Shown one piece after another: positions 9,170 to 20,023 of a stretch of 64,000 nucleotides of DNA. A program made the translations under genes and the position numbers. The stretch covers positions 62,001 through 126,000 of the forward strand of contig JAAXWP010000001.1 of the NCBI GenBank assembly GCA_013334925.1, written 5' to 3'. The notes beneath the pieces are model-generated. The model worked only from the letters and a program-made list of their open reading frames with translations. It did no database searches and was not told where the DNA came from. This DNA is from Chlorobiaceae bacterium. Its GTDB lineage: Bacteria > Bacteroidota > Chlorobiia > Chlorobiales > Chlorobiaceae. How positions within the stretch are numbered: position 1 is the stretch's first letter; every line of letters begins with the position of its first letter.

Positions 9170-9457
9170 ATGGAGCAGCACGAAACCGGTCAGAGGATTC
9201 TCGATCCGATCGAACGGGCGAAACTCGGCATCAAGGTATTCAACCTTCCTTTCGACGAGGCTGAGGCCATCATCGACGATTATGTCAGTGGCAAGAACTA
9301 CGACCAGCAGAGTGTCGATTATTTCAAGGACCAGATCGCGACCGAGAAGAACATCAAGTCAAAAGGTGCGGAACTCCTGATCACCGGCGGCGAGATCATC
9401 AGACTCGTGACGACCGCCTTCTTCCAGAACCTGCCCAAGCCACCTCAGGAGCGCTGA
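9170..9457 (+). CDS. conserved-looking 95-residue protein, unknown
   Basis: The ATG at 9170 follows caggggg at a fitting distance. The 95 residues are polar and mostly helical, without signal or membrane segments: ILDPIERAKLGIKVFN, then FDEAEAIIDDYVSGK and a C-terminal GGEIIRLVTTAFFQNLP. No family is recognised. It lies 78 bases after batB on the same strand and could be the end of that operon or a separate unit. Confidence 0.65.
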   Translation: MEQHETGQRILDPIERAKLGIKVFNLPFDEAEAIIDDYVSGKNYDQQSVDYFKDQIATEKNIKSKGAELLITGGEIIRLVTTAFFQNLPKPPQER

Positions 9458-9463
9458 TTTCTC

Positions 9464-9505
9464 CGGGCCGGGGCGCAACTGAAGTCTTCGGCCCGATCTT
9501 CCTTT
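9464..9505 (+). terminator. possible weak terminator after the 95-residue gene
   Basis: Arms cgggccg (9464-9470) and cggcccg (9489-9495) can pair across an 18-base loop, followed by atcttcctttt. The long loop and broken T run make this weak. The rest of the gap to 9615 is the upstream region of the ClpB-like gene; I see no CIRCE element (ttagcactc/gagtgctaa). Confidence 0.35.
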
Positions 9506-9615
9506 TCCCGATGGTGACGTTTTTGCCCTTTTTACGGTTAATTAAGTGTGAGCATTGAGGATGGCTCCCAGCCAAATCCTCTGCCGAACCGAAAACAAGC
9601 AAGAACCTACGAACC

Positions 9616-10935
<1,320 letters not shown>

Positions 10936-10999
10936 AGGAGTGCGGGCATTCCTGTCCGCCATATCCACCTCTCACCACGGTTCTCTCTTTGCACGTACG

Positions 11000-11039
11000 G
11001 GATTTCCAATCCAGCTTTTAAACGGCGGATTGGAAATCC
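11000..11039. repeat. perfect 13-bp inverted repeat between clpB-like gene and ATPase cassette
   Basis: ggatttccaatcc (11000-11012) and ggattggaaatcc (11027-11039) are exact reverse complements with a 14-base spacer. It could be a terminator for the ClpB-like gene (no T run follows) or an operator for the downstream cassette. The surrounding 250 bases are AT-richer than the genes on each side. Confidence 0.6.
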
Positions 11040-11082
11040 TGTCCTCCTGTCTGCAATATTGATTTTATGCTCAACAAACCCG

Positions 11083-11147
11083 TTGCCAACAAAAATGTTT
11101 GGAATTTGCGGGCTTGTTTTATAATTATCCAGCAAAAGTGTTGGCAA
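11083..11147. repeat. second inverted repeat ttgccaaca / tgttggcaa upstream of the ATPase cassette
   Basis: Perfect 9-bp arms lie at 11083-11091 and 11139-11147, 35 bases upstream of the first ATPase start. The arms are 47 bases apart with an AT-rich interval. Such a pair could be two half-sites for a regulator. Nothing further is shown. Confidence 0.4.
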
Positions 11148-11181
11148 TAAATCTGTTGGTTGATAACAACAAGTTCATCCC

Positions 11182-12420
11182 ATGGATAGAAAACTGAGGC
11201 AGGCGCAAGGCAACTGGGTTGATGGCGAGCGGTTCTGGGGGCGGGAAGTCGATATCAGGATTCTGACCCGTCTGGTCGATGACGGTGCGCATATTTCGAT
11301 TGTCGCCCAGCGCAGGATGGGCAAAACAAGCCTCATGAAGGAGCTTGCCCGATTGCTGAGTGACCGGTATATCTGTCTGTACCTCGATTTGCAGAAAGAG
11401 TCGGTGCCAACTGATGCCATAGCGGAACTTGCATTGGTGCTCAAGCCCCATAACCCCTTGTGGGAGAAGGGAAAACGTCTTTTTGCCAATATATGGCAGT
11501 CCGTATCCGGGGGTGTCGAAGAGGTCAGCTGCGGGGAGATCGGGATCAAGCTGAGGGCTGGACTCGATTCAGGTAACTGGATGGACAAAGGGGACGAACT
11601 GTTCAGGATCCTTTCGAAATCTGAAAAGCCGGTGCTGCTCATGATCGACGAACTCCCGCTGATGGTGAATCGCATGTTGCGGGCGGGAGATGGGGGTATG
11701 ACACGTGAAAATATCAGGCAGGTAGATCGGTTTATGTCATGGCTTCGGAAAAACAGCATCGAACATCAGGGAAAGGTTCGGATCATGCTTTCCGGAAGCA
11801 TCGGGCTCGAGCCAGTATTACATCAGGCGGGGTTGAGTGCCGTGATCAACAACTACCAGCCTTACGATCTGAAGCCCTGGGATCATGAGAGTGCGGCGGG
11901 ATGCCTGACAGCCCTGGCCAGCTACGAAGAGATTGTTTTCGACGATCATGCGGTGCTGCGCATGGTCGAAAAGCTCGGATGCTGTATTCCACACCATGTG
12001 CAGCTCTTTTTCGCCTGTGTTTTCAACTATTGTATGCATCGGAGGGTCATGCACTTCAGTGCGGAGGAGGTAGATGATCTTTATGAAACGGAAATGCTTG
12101 GATTCCGTGGTCATGCGGAGATGACGCATTATGAGGAGCGCCTGTCGATGTATTTCGAGAAGGAGCGCCTGCCGTTGGTGAAAGCCATGCTGACAGAAAC
12201 AGCCGTTACCGGTGTTTTAACCAGAGCAGTGATTCTTGAACTGCGCGAGGAGTATGCCTCGCAGGCAGGTTGCCCTGATGAAGCTCTTGATGAGATGCTG
12301 AGAATTCTGCAGCACGACGGCTATTTCACGAAAAAAGATGAGGGGTATGTGTACGAATCGAACCTGCTCAGGGACTGGTGGAGAAAAGCGCACGAAGAGT
12401 TTTACACAAGGAGGGCATAA
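11182..12420 (+). CDS. P-loop ATPase (archaeal-ATPase/STAND-like), first of a pair
   Basis: The 412-residue product starts with FWGREVDIRILTRLVDDGAHISIV, the usual entry to archaeal-type ATPases (PF01637-like). Walker A is AQRRMGKTS (42-50) and Walker B VLLMIDE (151-157), with a sensor segment IMLSGSIGLEPVL. The C-terminal half is helical, probably winged-helix, and ends in LRDWWRKAHEEFY, a tail typical of this family. No transmembrane segment is seen. It is followed after 3 bases by a second ATPase with its own P-loop. Function is unknown; related ATPases occur in regulatory and defence contexts. The start at 11182 follows a leader with inverted repeats. Confidence 0.82.
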   Translation: MDRKLRQAQGNWVDGERFWGREVDIRILTRLVDDGAHISIVAQRRMGKTSLMKELARLLSDRYICLYLDLQKESVPTDAIAELALVLKPHNPLWEKGKRLFANIWQSVSGGVEEVSCGEIGIKLRAGLDSGNWMDKGDELFRILSKSEKPVLLMIDELPLMVNRMLRAGDGGMTRENIRQVDRFMSWLRKNSIEHQGKVRIMLSGSIGLEPVLHQAGLSAVINNYQPYDLKPWDHESAAGCLTALASYEEIVFDDHAVLRMVEKLGCCIPHHVQLFFACVFNYCMHRRVMHFSAEEVDDLYETEMLGFRGHAEMTHYEERLSMYFEKERLPLVKAMLTETAVTGVLTRAVILELREEYASQAGCPDEALDEMLRILQHDGYFTKKDEGYVYESNLLRDWWRKAHEEFYTRRA

Positions 12421-12423
12421 GCA

Positions 12424-14226
12424 ATGGCCAGGCAGTTCGTGAAATACAATCCTGCGTTTCTTGATACCGGGAAGCTTGTTGAAAATTTCGTGGTTCGGGA
12501 AACGGATTTGCAGATGATTGCCCGGACCGTGCGCGACAATATGGCGGCCTCGAACCAGCATGTACTGGTGATTGGCCCGCGCGGGAGTGGCAAAACGACG
12601 CTGGTTCGGAGGGTATCCGCCGAGATCAGGCGTGACGAAGCTCTTGACAAGGCATGGTATCCGCTTGTTTTCGCCGAGGAGAGTTACAATGCGCTGACAG
12701 CGGCAGATTTCTGGCTTGAGTCGATTTTCCATCTCGCCGAGCAGACTGGAGACGGGCGCTGGATGGCATCGTACGATGAACTGCGCCGCGATCCCGATGA
12801 AAAAAGGCTCGCCCAGCGCGCGCTCGGCAAATTGCTCGATTTTGCTGACAGCATCGGGAAGCGAATCCTGCTGATCGTGGAGAATCTCGACATGCTGCTT
12901 TCGGAATTTTCAGATGAGACTGATGCTTGGGCACTGCGGCATACGCTCATGAACGAACCGCGGCTCATGTTGCTGGCGACGGCGACTGGCCGTTTCGAGC
13001 AGATCGACCATCCGGCAAAGGCCATGTTCGAGATGTTCAGGATCCACGAACTGAAGCCGCTCGACGACGAAGAGTGCAACAGAATATGGGCCCTGGTTAC
13101 CGGCGAACCATTGCCTGGAGAGCAGATTCGCCCGATCAGGATTCTGACCGGCGGGAACGCACGCTTGATTGCTATTATTGCCAGATTTGGGGCGAATCGT
13201 TCGTTCAGTGAGTTGCTTGAAGAGCTGGTCGACCTCATCGACGAGCACACCGATTACTTCAAGAGCCATCTCGACAACATGGCTCCAAAAGAGAGGAAGG
13301 TCTATCTCGCGCTCGCGGAGCTCTGGAGCGTGGCGACGGCCAAAGAGATCGCCGATATGGCGCGTATGGATGTGAACGCAACCAGCGCACTCCTGAACCG
13401 CCTGGTCAGTCGTGGCAAGGTCGTGGCCGAGGGGAAGGCAAAAAAAGATCGCCGCTACCGTCTGGCCGAAGGGATCTATAATCTCTACTACCTTATGCGT
13501 CGTCGTGGAGGCCCTTCAGCAAGGGTCAAGGCTGCAGTGAAGTTCATGGTTGCTCTTTATGAGCCGGTTTCCGCCGCCAGGTTGCTGTTTGACGAATCGA
13601 AAAGCCTGCAAACGGAGCAACTTGGCGTTTACATCATGGCTTTTGAAGAGCTGTTTCGTTCCTCATCAGTATATGGGCGATTGGAGATAGCTGGTACGCT
13701 TCCTGTATCGATCCTTGATTCTCCGTATTTGGCAAACCAGACCAGGGAGAACATGGTCGCTTGGCGTGATCTTTCGGTGAATGGCTACGCAGACAAATTG
13801 CCTGCGTTGATTGAATGTGTGACGCGTGCAAGCGAGCTGATTGGTCGGGCCCACCTCATGCATGAACAGCAACAGGGGGGGGCGGCTGATGCCGTTCTGG
13901 TTGAAACCGCTGGACTTGTCAAGGAAATCATGAGTAATCATGGCCTTTTCTTGCTGCTGCTGATTGCGGAGAGCCCCGATCTGTTTGATCGATACCTGGA
14001 GCCGATGATCATGATGGTTCTCGATCTCGCGGTTTCCGGGCAGGCTGAAGCGACGCTCCGGATTCTTGAAGGCTCGCCGGCAGCGCCCGAGCTGGAACTG
14101 CTCGTTGTTGCTTTGAGGGTTATACTGGGTCAGGAAGTACATGCCGCACCGGATATTCTTGAAATGTCAATCGATGTCGCAAAGCGGATCGGGAATCTGA
14201 CGCTTAAAAGAAGACAGCAAGGATAA
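12424..14226 (+). CDS. P-loop ATPase with winged-helix and helical C-terminus, second of a pair
   Basis: The 600-residue product opens with YNPAFLDTGKLVENFVVRE and NQHVLVIGPRGSGKTTL; Walker A is GPRGSGKT (51-58). A hydrophobic strand ILLIVENLDML (148-158) is the Walker B equivalent, with a Glu-Asn pair instead of Asp-Glu. AAA sensor-like LMLLATATGRF follows. Residues about 285-360 look like a winged helix (TAKEIADMARMDVNATSALLNRLVSRGKV). The rest is all helical. I recall longer relatives carrying TPR repeats at the end, so the C-terminus may be shortened here. An aggagggc stretch precedes the start, overlapping the end of the first ATPase gene, which points to coupled translation. Confidence 0.82.
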   Translation: MARQFVKYNPAFLDTGKLVENFVVRETDLQMIARTVRDNMAASNQHVLVIGPRGSGKTTLVRRVSAEIRRDEALDKAWYPLVFAEESYNALTAADFWLESIFHLAEQTGDGRWMASYDELRRDPDEKRLAQRALGKLLDFADSIGKRILLIVENLDMLLSEFSDETDAWALRHTLMNEPRLMLLATATGRFEQIDHPAKAMFEMFRIHELKPLDDEECNRIWALVTGEPLPGEQIRPIRILTGGNARLIAIIARFGANRSFSELLEELVDLIDEHTDYFKSHLDNMAPKERKVYLALAELWSVATAKEIADMARMDVNATSALLNRLVSRGKVVAEGKAKKDRRYRLAEGIYNLYYLMRRRGGPSARVKAAVKFMVALYEPVSAARLLFDESKSLQTEQLGVYIMAFEELFRSSSVYGRLEIAGTLPVSILDSPYLANQTRENMVAWRDLSVNGYADKLPALIECVTRASELIGRAHLMHEQQQGGAADAVLVETAGLVKEIMSNHGLFLLLLIAESPDLFDRYLEPMIMMVLDLAVSGQAEATLRILEGSPAAPELELLVVALRVILGQEVHAAPDILEMSIDVAKRIGNLTLKRRQQG

Positions 14227-14409
14227 ATCCAGCATTTCCACGCTGCAAGATCGGGGGCGGGACGGCGTCAAAACTTACGATATCCGTGCAAAATCCGAGA
14301 TGGCACGCCAATCGGGTTTTAACGCCGGAAAATCGTACATTACGGGTTGAAGCTTCATTGCATGTTTTATCCCGTTTGATTTTATTTGACCAACAAAATC
14401 AGGTATGCC
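14227..14409. other. short intergenic region
   Basis: This stretch between the ATPase pair and the Ysc84-like gene has no gene-like frame. A small plus-strand frame across 14286-14507 overlaps the Ysc84 gene and looks like a shadow. No clear terminator was found. Confidence 0.5.
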
Positions 14410-14958
14410 ATGATGAAGACTATGAAAATGACCAGGATGCTGCTGATGCTTATGGCAGCTTTGACCATGCTGTTCGGGACCGCACGGGCCGGATGGGACC
14501 CGTCTGATGAAGCCAACGCGCAGCGTACCATCGACAAGTTCAGGCAGAAAGATCCTTCACTGGAGCGCTTCTTTTCGAGAGCGTATGGCTACGCTGTATT
14601 TCCGGAAATCTACAAGGGCGGATTCATGCTTCTCGGTGGCGGACACGGCAAGGGCATGGTGTACGAGAGTGGCATGATCATCGGCCGTTCGACGGTGACC
14701 CAGGTCAATGTCGGGCCACAGCTCGGCGGACAGTCGTTTGCCGAGATCATCTTTTTCAAGGACAAGGGCTCCCTTGACAACTTCAAGAAGGGGAACTTCG
14801 AGCTGAATGCCCAGGTGACGGCGGTCGCCGTCAACACCGGCATGGCCACCAATACCGACTATTCGAATGGCGTGGCCGTGTTTGCCATGCCGAACGCCGG
14901 TATCATGGCCGAGATTTCAGCCGGCGGACAGAAGTTTACGTTCCAGCCCGGTCAGTAG
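14410..14958 (+). CDS. secreted Ysc84/SYLF-domain protein
   Basis: The product has an N-terminal signal peptide (MMKTMKMTRMLLMLMAALTM, cleavage near TARA-GW) and a SYLF (DUF500/Ysc84) domain, a lipid-binding fold. Marks are FFSRAYGYAVFPEIYKGGF, GGGHGKGMVYESGMIIGRSTV, VGPQLGGQSFAEIIFFKD and the end VFAMPNAGIMAEISAGGQKF. The length (about 182 residues) is usual for periplasmic versions. The start is uncertain between 14410, 14413 and the upstream ATG at 14386; 14410 follows an aggt and gives a normal signal. It stands alone between the ATPase pair and gatB. Confidence 0.85.
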   Translation: MMKTMKMTRMLLMLMAALTMLFGTARAGWDPSDEANAQRTIDKFRQKDPSLERFFSRAYGYAVFPEIYKGGFMLLGGGHGKGMVYESGMIIGRSTVTQVNVGPQLGGQSFAEIIFFKDKGSLDNFKKGNFELNAQVTAVAVNTGMATNTDYSNGVAVFAMPNAGIMAEISAGGQKFTFQPGQ

Positions 14959-14986
14959 AATTTTTTCACCATTGCAGTCTGCATAA

Positions 14987-16414
14987 ATGAATTATGAAAT
15001 CGTCGTGGGCCTCGAGGTCCATTGTCAGCTGAATACGGAGAGCAAGGCCTTCTGCGGCTGTTCGGCCAAATTCGGAAAAGCGGCAAATGCCAACGTCTGC
15101 CCGGTATGCCTCGCGCTGCCGGGCGCGCTGCCCGTACTCAACGCCCGTGTGGTCGAGGATGCGGTCAAGCTCGGACTGGCAACCAACTGCACCATTGCGC
15201 GCCACTCCATTCTGGCCCGCAAGAACTATTTCTATCCCGATCTTCCGAAGGGATACCAGATTTCACAGTTCGAGGAACCGATCTGTTCCGAGGGCATGAT
15301 CCACATCGAGACCGATGAGGGGCACAAGGATGTCCGCCTGGTGCGTATTCATATCGAGGAGGATGCCGGCAAGTCGATCCACGACATTGGCGACGACACC
15401 TATATCGACGTGAACCGCTGCGGCGTGCCGCTGCTCGAGATCGTGAGCTATCCCGACATCCGCACTTCCAGAGAGGCCTCTGCCTATCTGCAGAAGCTTC
15501 GCCAGATCGTCAAGTACCTTGGCGTTTCCGACGGCAACATGGAGGAGGGCAGCCTCCGCTGTGATGCCAACGTTTCGGTAAGGCCGGTCGGTGCGACCGA
15601 GTACGGCACCCGGACCGAGATCAAGAACATGAACTCTTTCAAGAACGTCGAAAAGGCGATCGAGTACGAAGCCAAGCGCCACATCGAGGTGATCGAGGCT
15701 GGCGGAAAGATCGTGCAGGAGACTCGCCTCTGGGACGCCGACAAGCAGGAGACCCGCTCCATGAGGGGCAAGGAGGCCGCGCACGACTATCGCTACTTCC
15801 CGGATCCGGATCTTGTACCCGTCCTGGTCGATGACGAGACGCTCGAACGACTGAAGCTCGAACTGCCCGAGTTCCCCGAGGACCGTTCCGCCCGTTTCGT
15901 GGCCGAGTACGGCATTCCTGCGTACGATGCCAGCGTAATCACCGTCGAGCGCGAACTGGCCGATTATTTCGAAGATACCGTGAAGGCTTCCGGCGACGCC
16001 AAGGCTTCGTCGAACTGGGTAATGGGTGAGGTGATGCGCACCCTGAAGGAGAAATACCTGGATATCGCCGAGTTTGGCATATCACCGGAACGCCTTGGCG
16101 GACTCATCCGCATGATCGGTGCCGGAGCGATCAGCAACACCATCGCCAAGCAGGTGTTCGAGATCATGCAGTCCGATGAGGCATCGGCCGAAGCGATCGT
16201 GGAGCGTGAAGGGCTTGCCCAGGTTTCCGATACCGGTGCCATCGAGGTGGCGATCAGGGAAATTCTGGACGCCAATCCGAAACAGCTCGAGCAGTACCGC
16301 AGTGGTAAGACGCAGCTTTTCGGCTTTTTCGTCGGTCAGTGCATGCAGAAGACAAAAGGTAAGGCGAACCCTAAGGTCGTGAACGAAATTCTGAAGGGAT
16401 TGCTGGACGGGTGA
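14987..16414 (+). CDS. gatB: Asp-tRNA(Asn)/Glu-tRNA(Gln) amidotransferase subunit B
   Basis: GatB is the tRNA-binding kinase subunit of GatCAB, which amidates misacylated Glu-tRNA(Gln) and/or Asp-tRNA(Asn). The 475 residues are the normal length. The start [20 protein letters not shown], the zinc-site region [24 protein letters not shown] (Cys pairs visible), [23 protein letters not shown] and [12 protein letters not shown] are family hallmarks. The helical YqeY-like tail ends with [15 protein letters not shown]. GatA and GatC are not in the window. Confidence 0.97.
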   Translation: MNYEIVVGLEVHCQLNTESKAFCGCSAKFGKAANANVCPVCLALPGALPVLNARVVEDAVKLGLATNCTIARHSILARKNYFYPDLPKGYQISQFEEPICSEGMIHIETDEGHKDVRLVRIHIEEDAGKSIHDIGDDTYIDVNRCGVPLLEIVSYPDIRTSREASAYLQKLRQIVKYLGVSDGNMEEGSLRCDANVSVRPVGATEYGTRTEIKNMNSFKNVEKAIEYEAKRHIEVIEAGGKIVQETRLWDADKQETRSMRGKEAAHDYRYFPDPDLVPVLVDDETLERLKLELPEFPEDRSARFVAEYGIPAYDASVITVERELADYFEDTVKASGDAKASSNWVMGEVMRTLKEKYLDIAEFGISPERLGGLIRMIGAGAISNTIAKQVFEIMQSDEASAEAIVEREGLAQVSDTGAIEVAIREILDANPKQLEQYRSGKTQLFGFFVGQCMQKTKGKANPKVVNEILKGLLDG

Positions 16415-16458
16415 TCGTTTCTCCAGGGTTTCCGCCCCGGTGAAGGTTGTCTTCGTAG

Positions 16459-16702
16459 GAGGCTGTCTCAGAAGACAGCTCGGATGGTTAAAGAGTATCC
16501 GGGAGCGCCGAGCGCCAGCTCGGCAATGGCAGCGAAGGTGCCGGTGGGTTGTATTTGATTTTTTTCATAGTGCCGCTTTAATGGAATAAAAACAGCTGCG
16601 TTAGTTGTGATTGGATGCTTTTTCGATGAGATAAAGCTGCCGAGCTGGGGCTCGGCGTTCCCAGGGATGAAACTGCCTCGGCTTTGCTTATGAGACAGCC
16701 TC
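16459..16702. mobile_element. MITE-like element with nested inverted repeats
   Basis: Terminal inverted repeats gaggctgtctca (16459-16470) and tgagacagcctc (16691-16702) are a perfect 12-bp pair bounding 244 bases. Inside is a second, 25-base near-perfect pair: gggagcgccgagcg... at 16501-16525 against its complement at 16638-16662, with a few mismatches. No transposase frame is present. The rest of the gatB-xseB gap holds nothing else I can identify. The target-site duplication is not clear (gta/cgta context on both sides). Confidence 0.6.
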
Positions 16703-16757
16703 GTAATGGATGAGAAAAAAGGATTTGCGAAAGCGGCTGATTCCGCTCCGGTCCGTT

Positions 16758-18099
<1,342 letters not shown>

Positions 18100-18101
18100 C
18101 G

Positions 18102-18596
18102 ATGCCGGCTGCCGAAACTCGTATCAGGAATGCTCGCCTGGCTGACGCCACGGCCATTTCGAAGATCACCGAAAGCTATGCGGGGCAGGGGATCATGCTC
18201 AAGCGCCCCGTCGAGAATATTATCGAGGATATTCGTAATTTCTTCGTAGCCGAGTATCAGGGGCGTGTCATCGGCTGCTGTGCCGTGGCCTTCTACACCG
18301 AGCGGCTCGCCGAAATCCGTTCCCTTGCCGTGCTCGAAGAGTTCAAGCGTACCGGTATCGGACGCCTGCTGGTCGAAAAGGCCGAAGTCGTGCTCACCGA
18401 AGAGGGGGTCCGGGAGGTTTTTGTGCTTACCCTCAATCCGGGATTTTTCGGAAGATTGGGGTACACGGAGATCGAAAAGGAGTATTTCCCGCAGAAGATC
18501 TGGCGCGACTGCACCAATTGCCCGAAGCTTATGGCCTGCGATGAAATCGCCATGGTCAAGAGATTGCATCAACTTCAAACCTCCACAGAGTCGTGA
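18102..18596 (+). CDS. GNAT acetyltransferase, short ArgA-like
   Basis: The 164-residue single-domain GNAT protein resembles short stand-alone N-acetylglutamate synthases used by bacteria lacking the kinase-fused ArgA. Marks are IRNARLADATAI, SLAVLEEFKRTGIGRLLVEKAE (acetyl-CoA loop), NPGFFGRLGY, and the C-terminal WRDCTNCPKLMACDEIAMVK with its Cys pattern typical of this group. The ATG at 18102 is 2 bases after the obgE stop. If correct, it makes N-acetylglutamate for arginine synthesis; another amino-acid acetyltransferase role cannot be excluded. Confidence 0.8.
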   Translation: MPAAETRIRNARLADATAISKITESYAGQGIMLKRPVENIIEDIRNFFVAEYQGRVIGCCAVAFYTERLAEIRSLAVLEEFKRTGIGRLLVEKAEVVLTEEGVREVFVLTLNPGFFGRLGYTEIEKEYFPQKIWRDCTNCPKLMACDEIAMVKRLHQLQTSTES

Positions 18597-18859
18597 TTGT
18601 ACAGGAAGTGACTATCAGGAACAGCGCCGGTCTGCATACCAGGCCAGCGGCGGCGGTCGTCAAGCTCGCCTCGAAGTTCAAGTCCGATTTCTTCATCGAG
18701 ATGGAGGGGGCGGAGATCAATGCCAAATCCATCATCGGCGTGATGAGTCTGGCTGCACCGAAGGGATCCCGTCTGCTGCTCCGACTCGAGGGTGAGGATG
18801 AGATCGAGGCTGCCCGGCAACTTGTTGAATTTTTCGAACAGGGGTTCGGCGAAGCATAA
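18593..18859 (+). CDS. ptsH: HPr-family phosphocarrier protein
   Basis: The 88-residue product is a full HPr fold. The phosphorylated His15 is in NSAGLHTRPAAAV and the regulatory Ser46 in NAKSIIGVMSLA, both exactly placed. HPr carries phosphate from enzyme I to PTS components or serves in Ser46-dependent regulation by HPr kinase. The start is GTG, overlapping the stop of the upstream acetyltransferase gene, so translation is coupled. No other PTS gene is in the window, so the role here is more likely regulatory than in sugar uptake. Confidence 0.92.
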   Translation: MIVQEVTIRNSAGLHTRPAAAVVKLASKFKSDFFIEMEGAEINAKSIIGVMSLAAPKGSRLLLRLEGEDEIEAARQLVEFFEQGFGEA

Positions 18860-18889
18860 GGCCTGGCCGGACGCACATCGTGCATACCG

Positions 18890-20023
18890 TTGCGAATCGC
18901 GTTGATCAGCCCGTTCCCCCCGCTGAAGGGTGGCATCGCACGATTCAGCAACAGGCTTCTGCCTGCCCTGTCTGAGGCCGGTTGCCAGGTGCTTCCGGTA
19001 CCATTCAGGCGTCTCTATCCTCGCTGGCTGCTCAATGGCCGCACTGCTGCTGATTCGTCGTTGCCGGTCGACACCGGCAGTACCTTCAGTCTCGACCTCG
19101 TGAATCCCCTGACCTGGATAACGACAGCCATCGCACTTCGGCGCATCAAACCCGACGTTCTGCTCGTGGCTTACTGGACAGGCCTGCTCGCTCCGCTGTG
19201 CACCGTGTTGCGCACGATCACCGGAATCAGGACACTGGTCCTTCTGCACAACTTCACTTCGCATGAACGGCTTCCGGCCGAGAATCTGCTGCAGCGCCTC
19301 CTCCTTTTCTCCGCAGACGGTTTTGTCACGCTCTCAGCGAGCGTGCAGCGTGAGCTTGACGCCACCGGTAATCGCTTGCCCTCCATTTCGCTGTTTCATC
19401 CACTCTACGAACCATCGTCTCCGGGGCCGCATCGGGAGGTTGCACGGCAGGCGCTTGGGTTGTCCGACAGGGAAAAGGTGCTGCTCTTTTTCGGTTATGT
19501 CCGCCGCTACAAGGGGCTTGATCTGCTGCTCGATGCCATGGCAGCAGTGCTTCGCAGCGACCCGGCGATCCGTCTGGTGGTTGCCGGTGAATTCATCGGA
19601 AGTGAGCGATATTACCGCGATATGGCTGGGCGTCTTGGCATTGCCGGGAGTGTCGATTTCCGGCCGGGTTATGTGCCGGCAGACGAGGTCGGGCAGTTGT
19701 TTGCCGCTGCGGACGCTGTCGTGCTTCCTTACCGGTCGGCTACGCAGTCCGGGGTGGTTCCCCTCGCTTTTGGCTATCGGGTTCCGGTTATCGCCTGCGA
19801 TGCCGGCGACCTTTCCTCGCAGGTAGAACATGGCGTGTCAGGCTGGATTGTCGACCGCCCTGATGCAGCCGCACTGGCAGAAGGCATCCTCGAATTTTTC
19901 CGCTCGGGTGGACCGGCAGGCATGAAAGACGGAATTGAAACTGCTCGAAAAGCGCTTTCATGGCAGGTGTTTTCGGAGCGGCTCGTCGCGTTTCTGGAAC
20001 GTCAGGCGAGGGGTGGGGCATGA
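18890..20023 (+). CDS. glycosyltransferase family 4
   Basis: This 377-residue GT-B fold enzyme starts at TTG 18890 (RIALISPFPPLKGGIARFSNRLL), 30 bases after the HPr stop. The C-terminal Rossmann half has LLFFGYVRRYKGLDLLLDAM, VVAGEFIGSERYY, the YVPADEVGQLFAAADAVVLPYRSATQSGVVPLAF donor-binding block, and AGDLSSQVEHGVSGW. GT4 enzymes use NDP-sugars or similar donors, cytosolic side of the inner membrane. It heads seven packed genes for a surface polysaccharide or glycolipid. Donor and acceptor cannot be predicted. Confidence 0.85.
   Translation: MRIALISPFPPLKGGIARFSNRLLPALSEAGCQVLPVPFRRLYPRWLLNGRTAADSSLPVDTGSTFSLDLVNPLTWITTAIALRRIKPDVLLVAYWTGLLAPLCTVLRTITGIRTLVLLHNFTSHERLPAENLLQRLLLFSADGFVTLSASVQRELDATGNRLPSISLFHPLYEPSSPGPHREVARQALGLSDREKVLLFFGYVRRYKGLDLLLDAMAAVLRSDPAIRLVVAGEFIGSERYYRDMAGRLGIAGSVDFRPGYVPADEVGQLFAAADAVVLPYRSATQSGVVPLAFGYRVPVIACDAGDLSSQVEHGVSGWIVDRPDAAALAEGILEFFRSGGPAGMKDGIETARKALSWQVFSERLVAFLERQARGGA

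Noticed and set aside
9458-9615. CIRCE-type heat-shock operator before the ClpB-like gene
   Set aside because: No ttagcactc/gagtgctaa pair was found.
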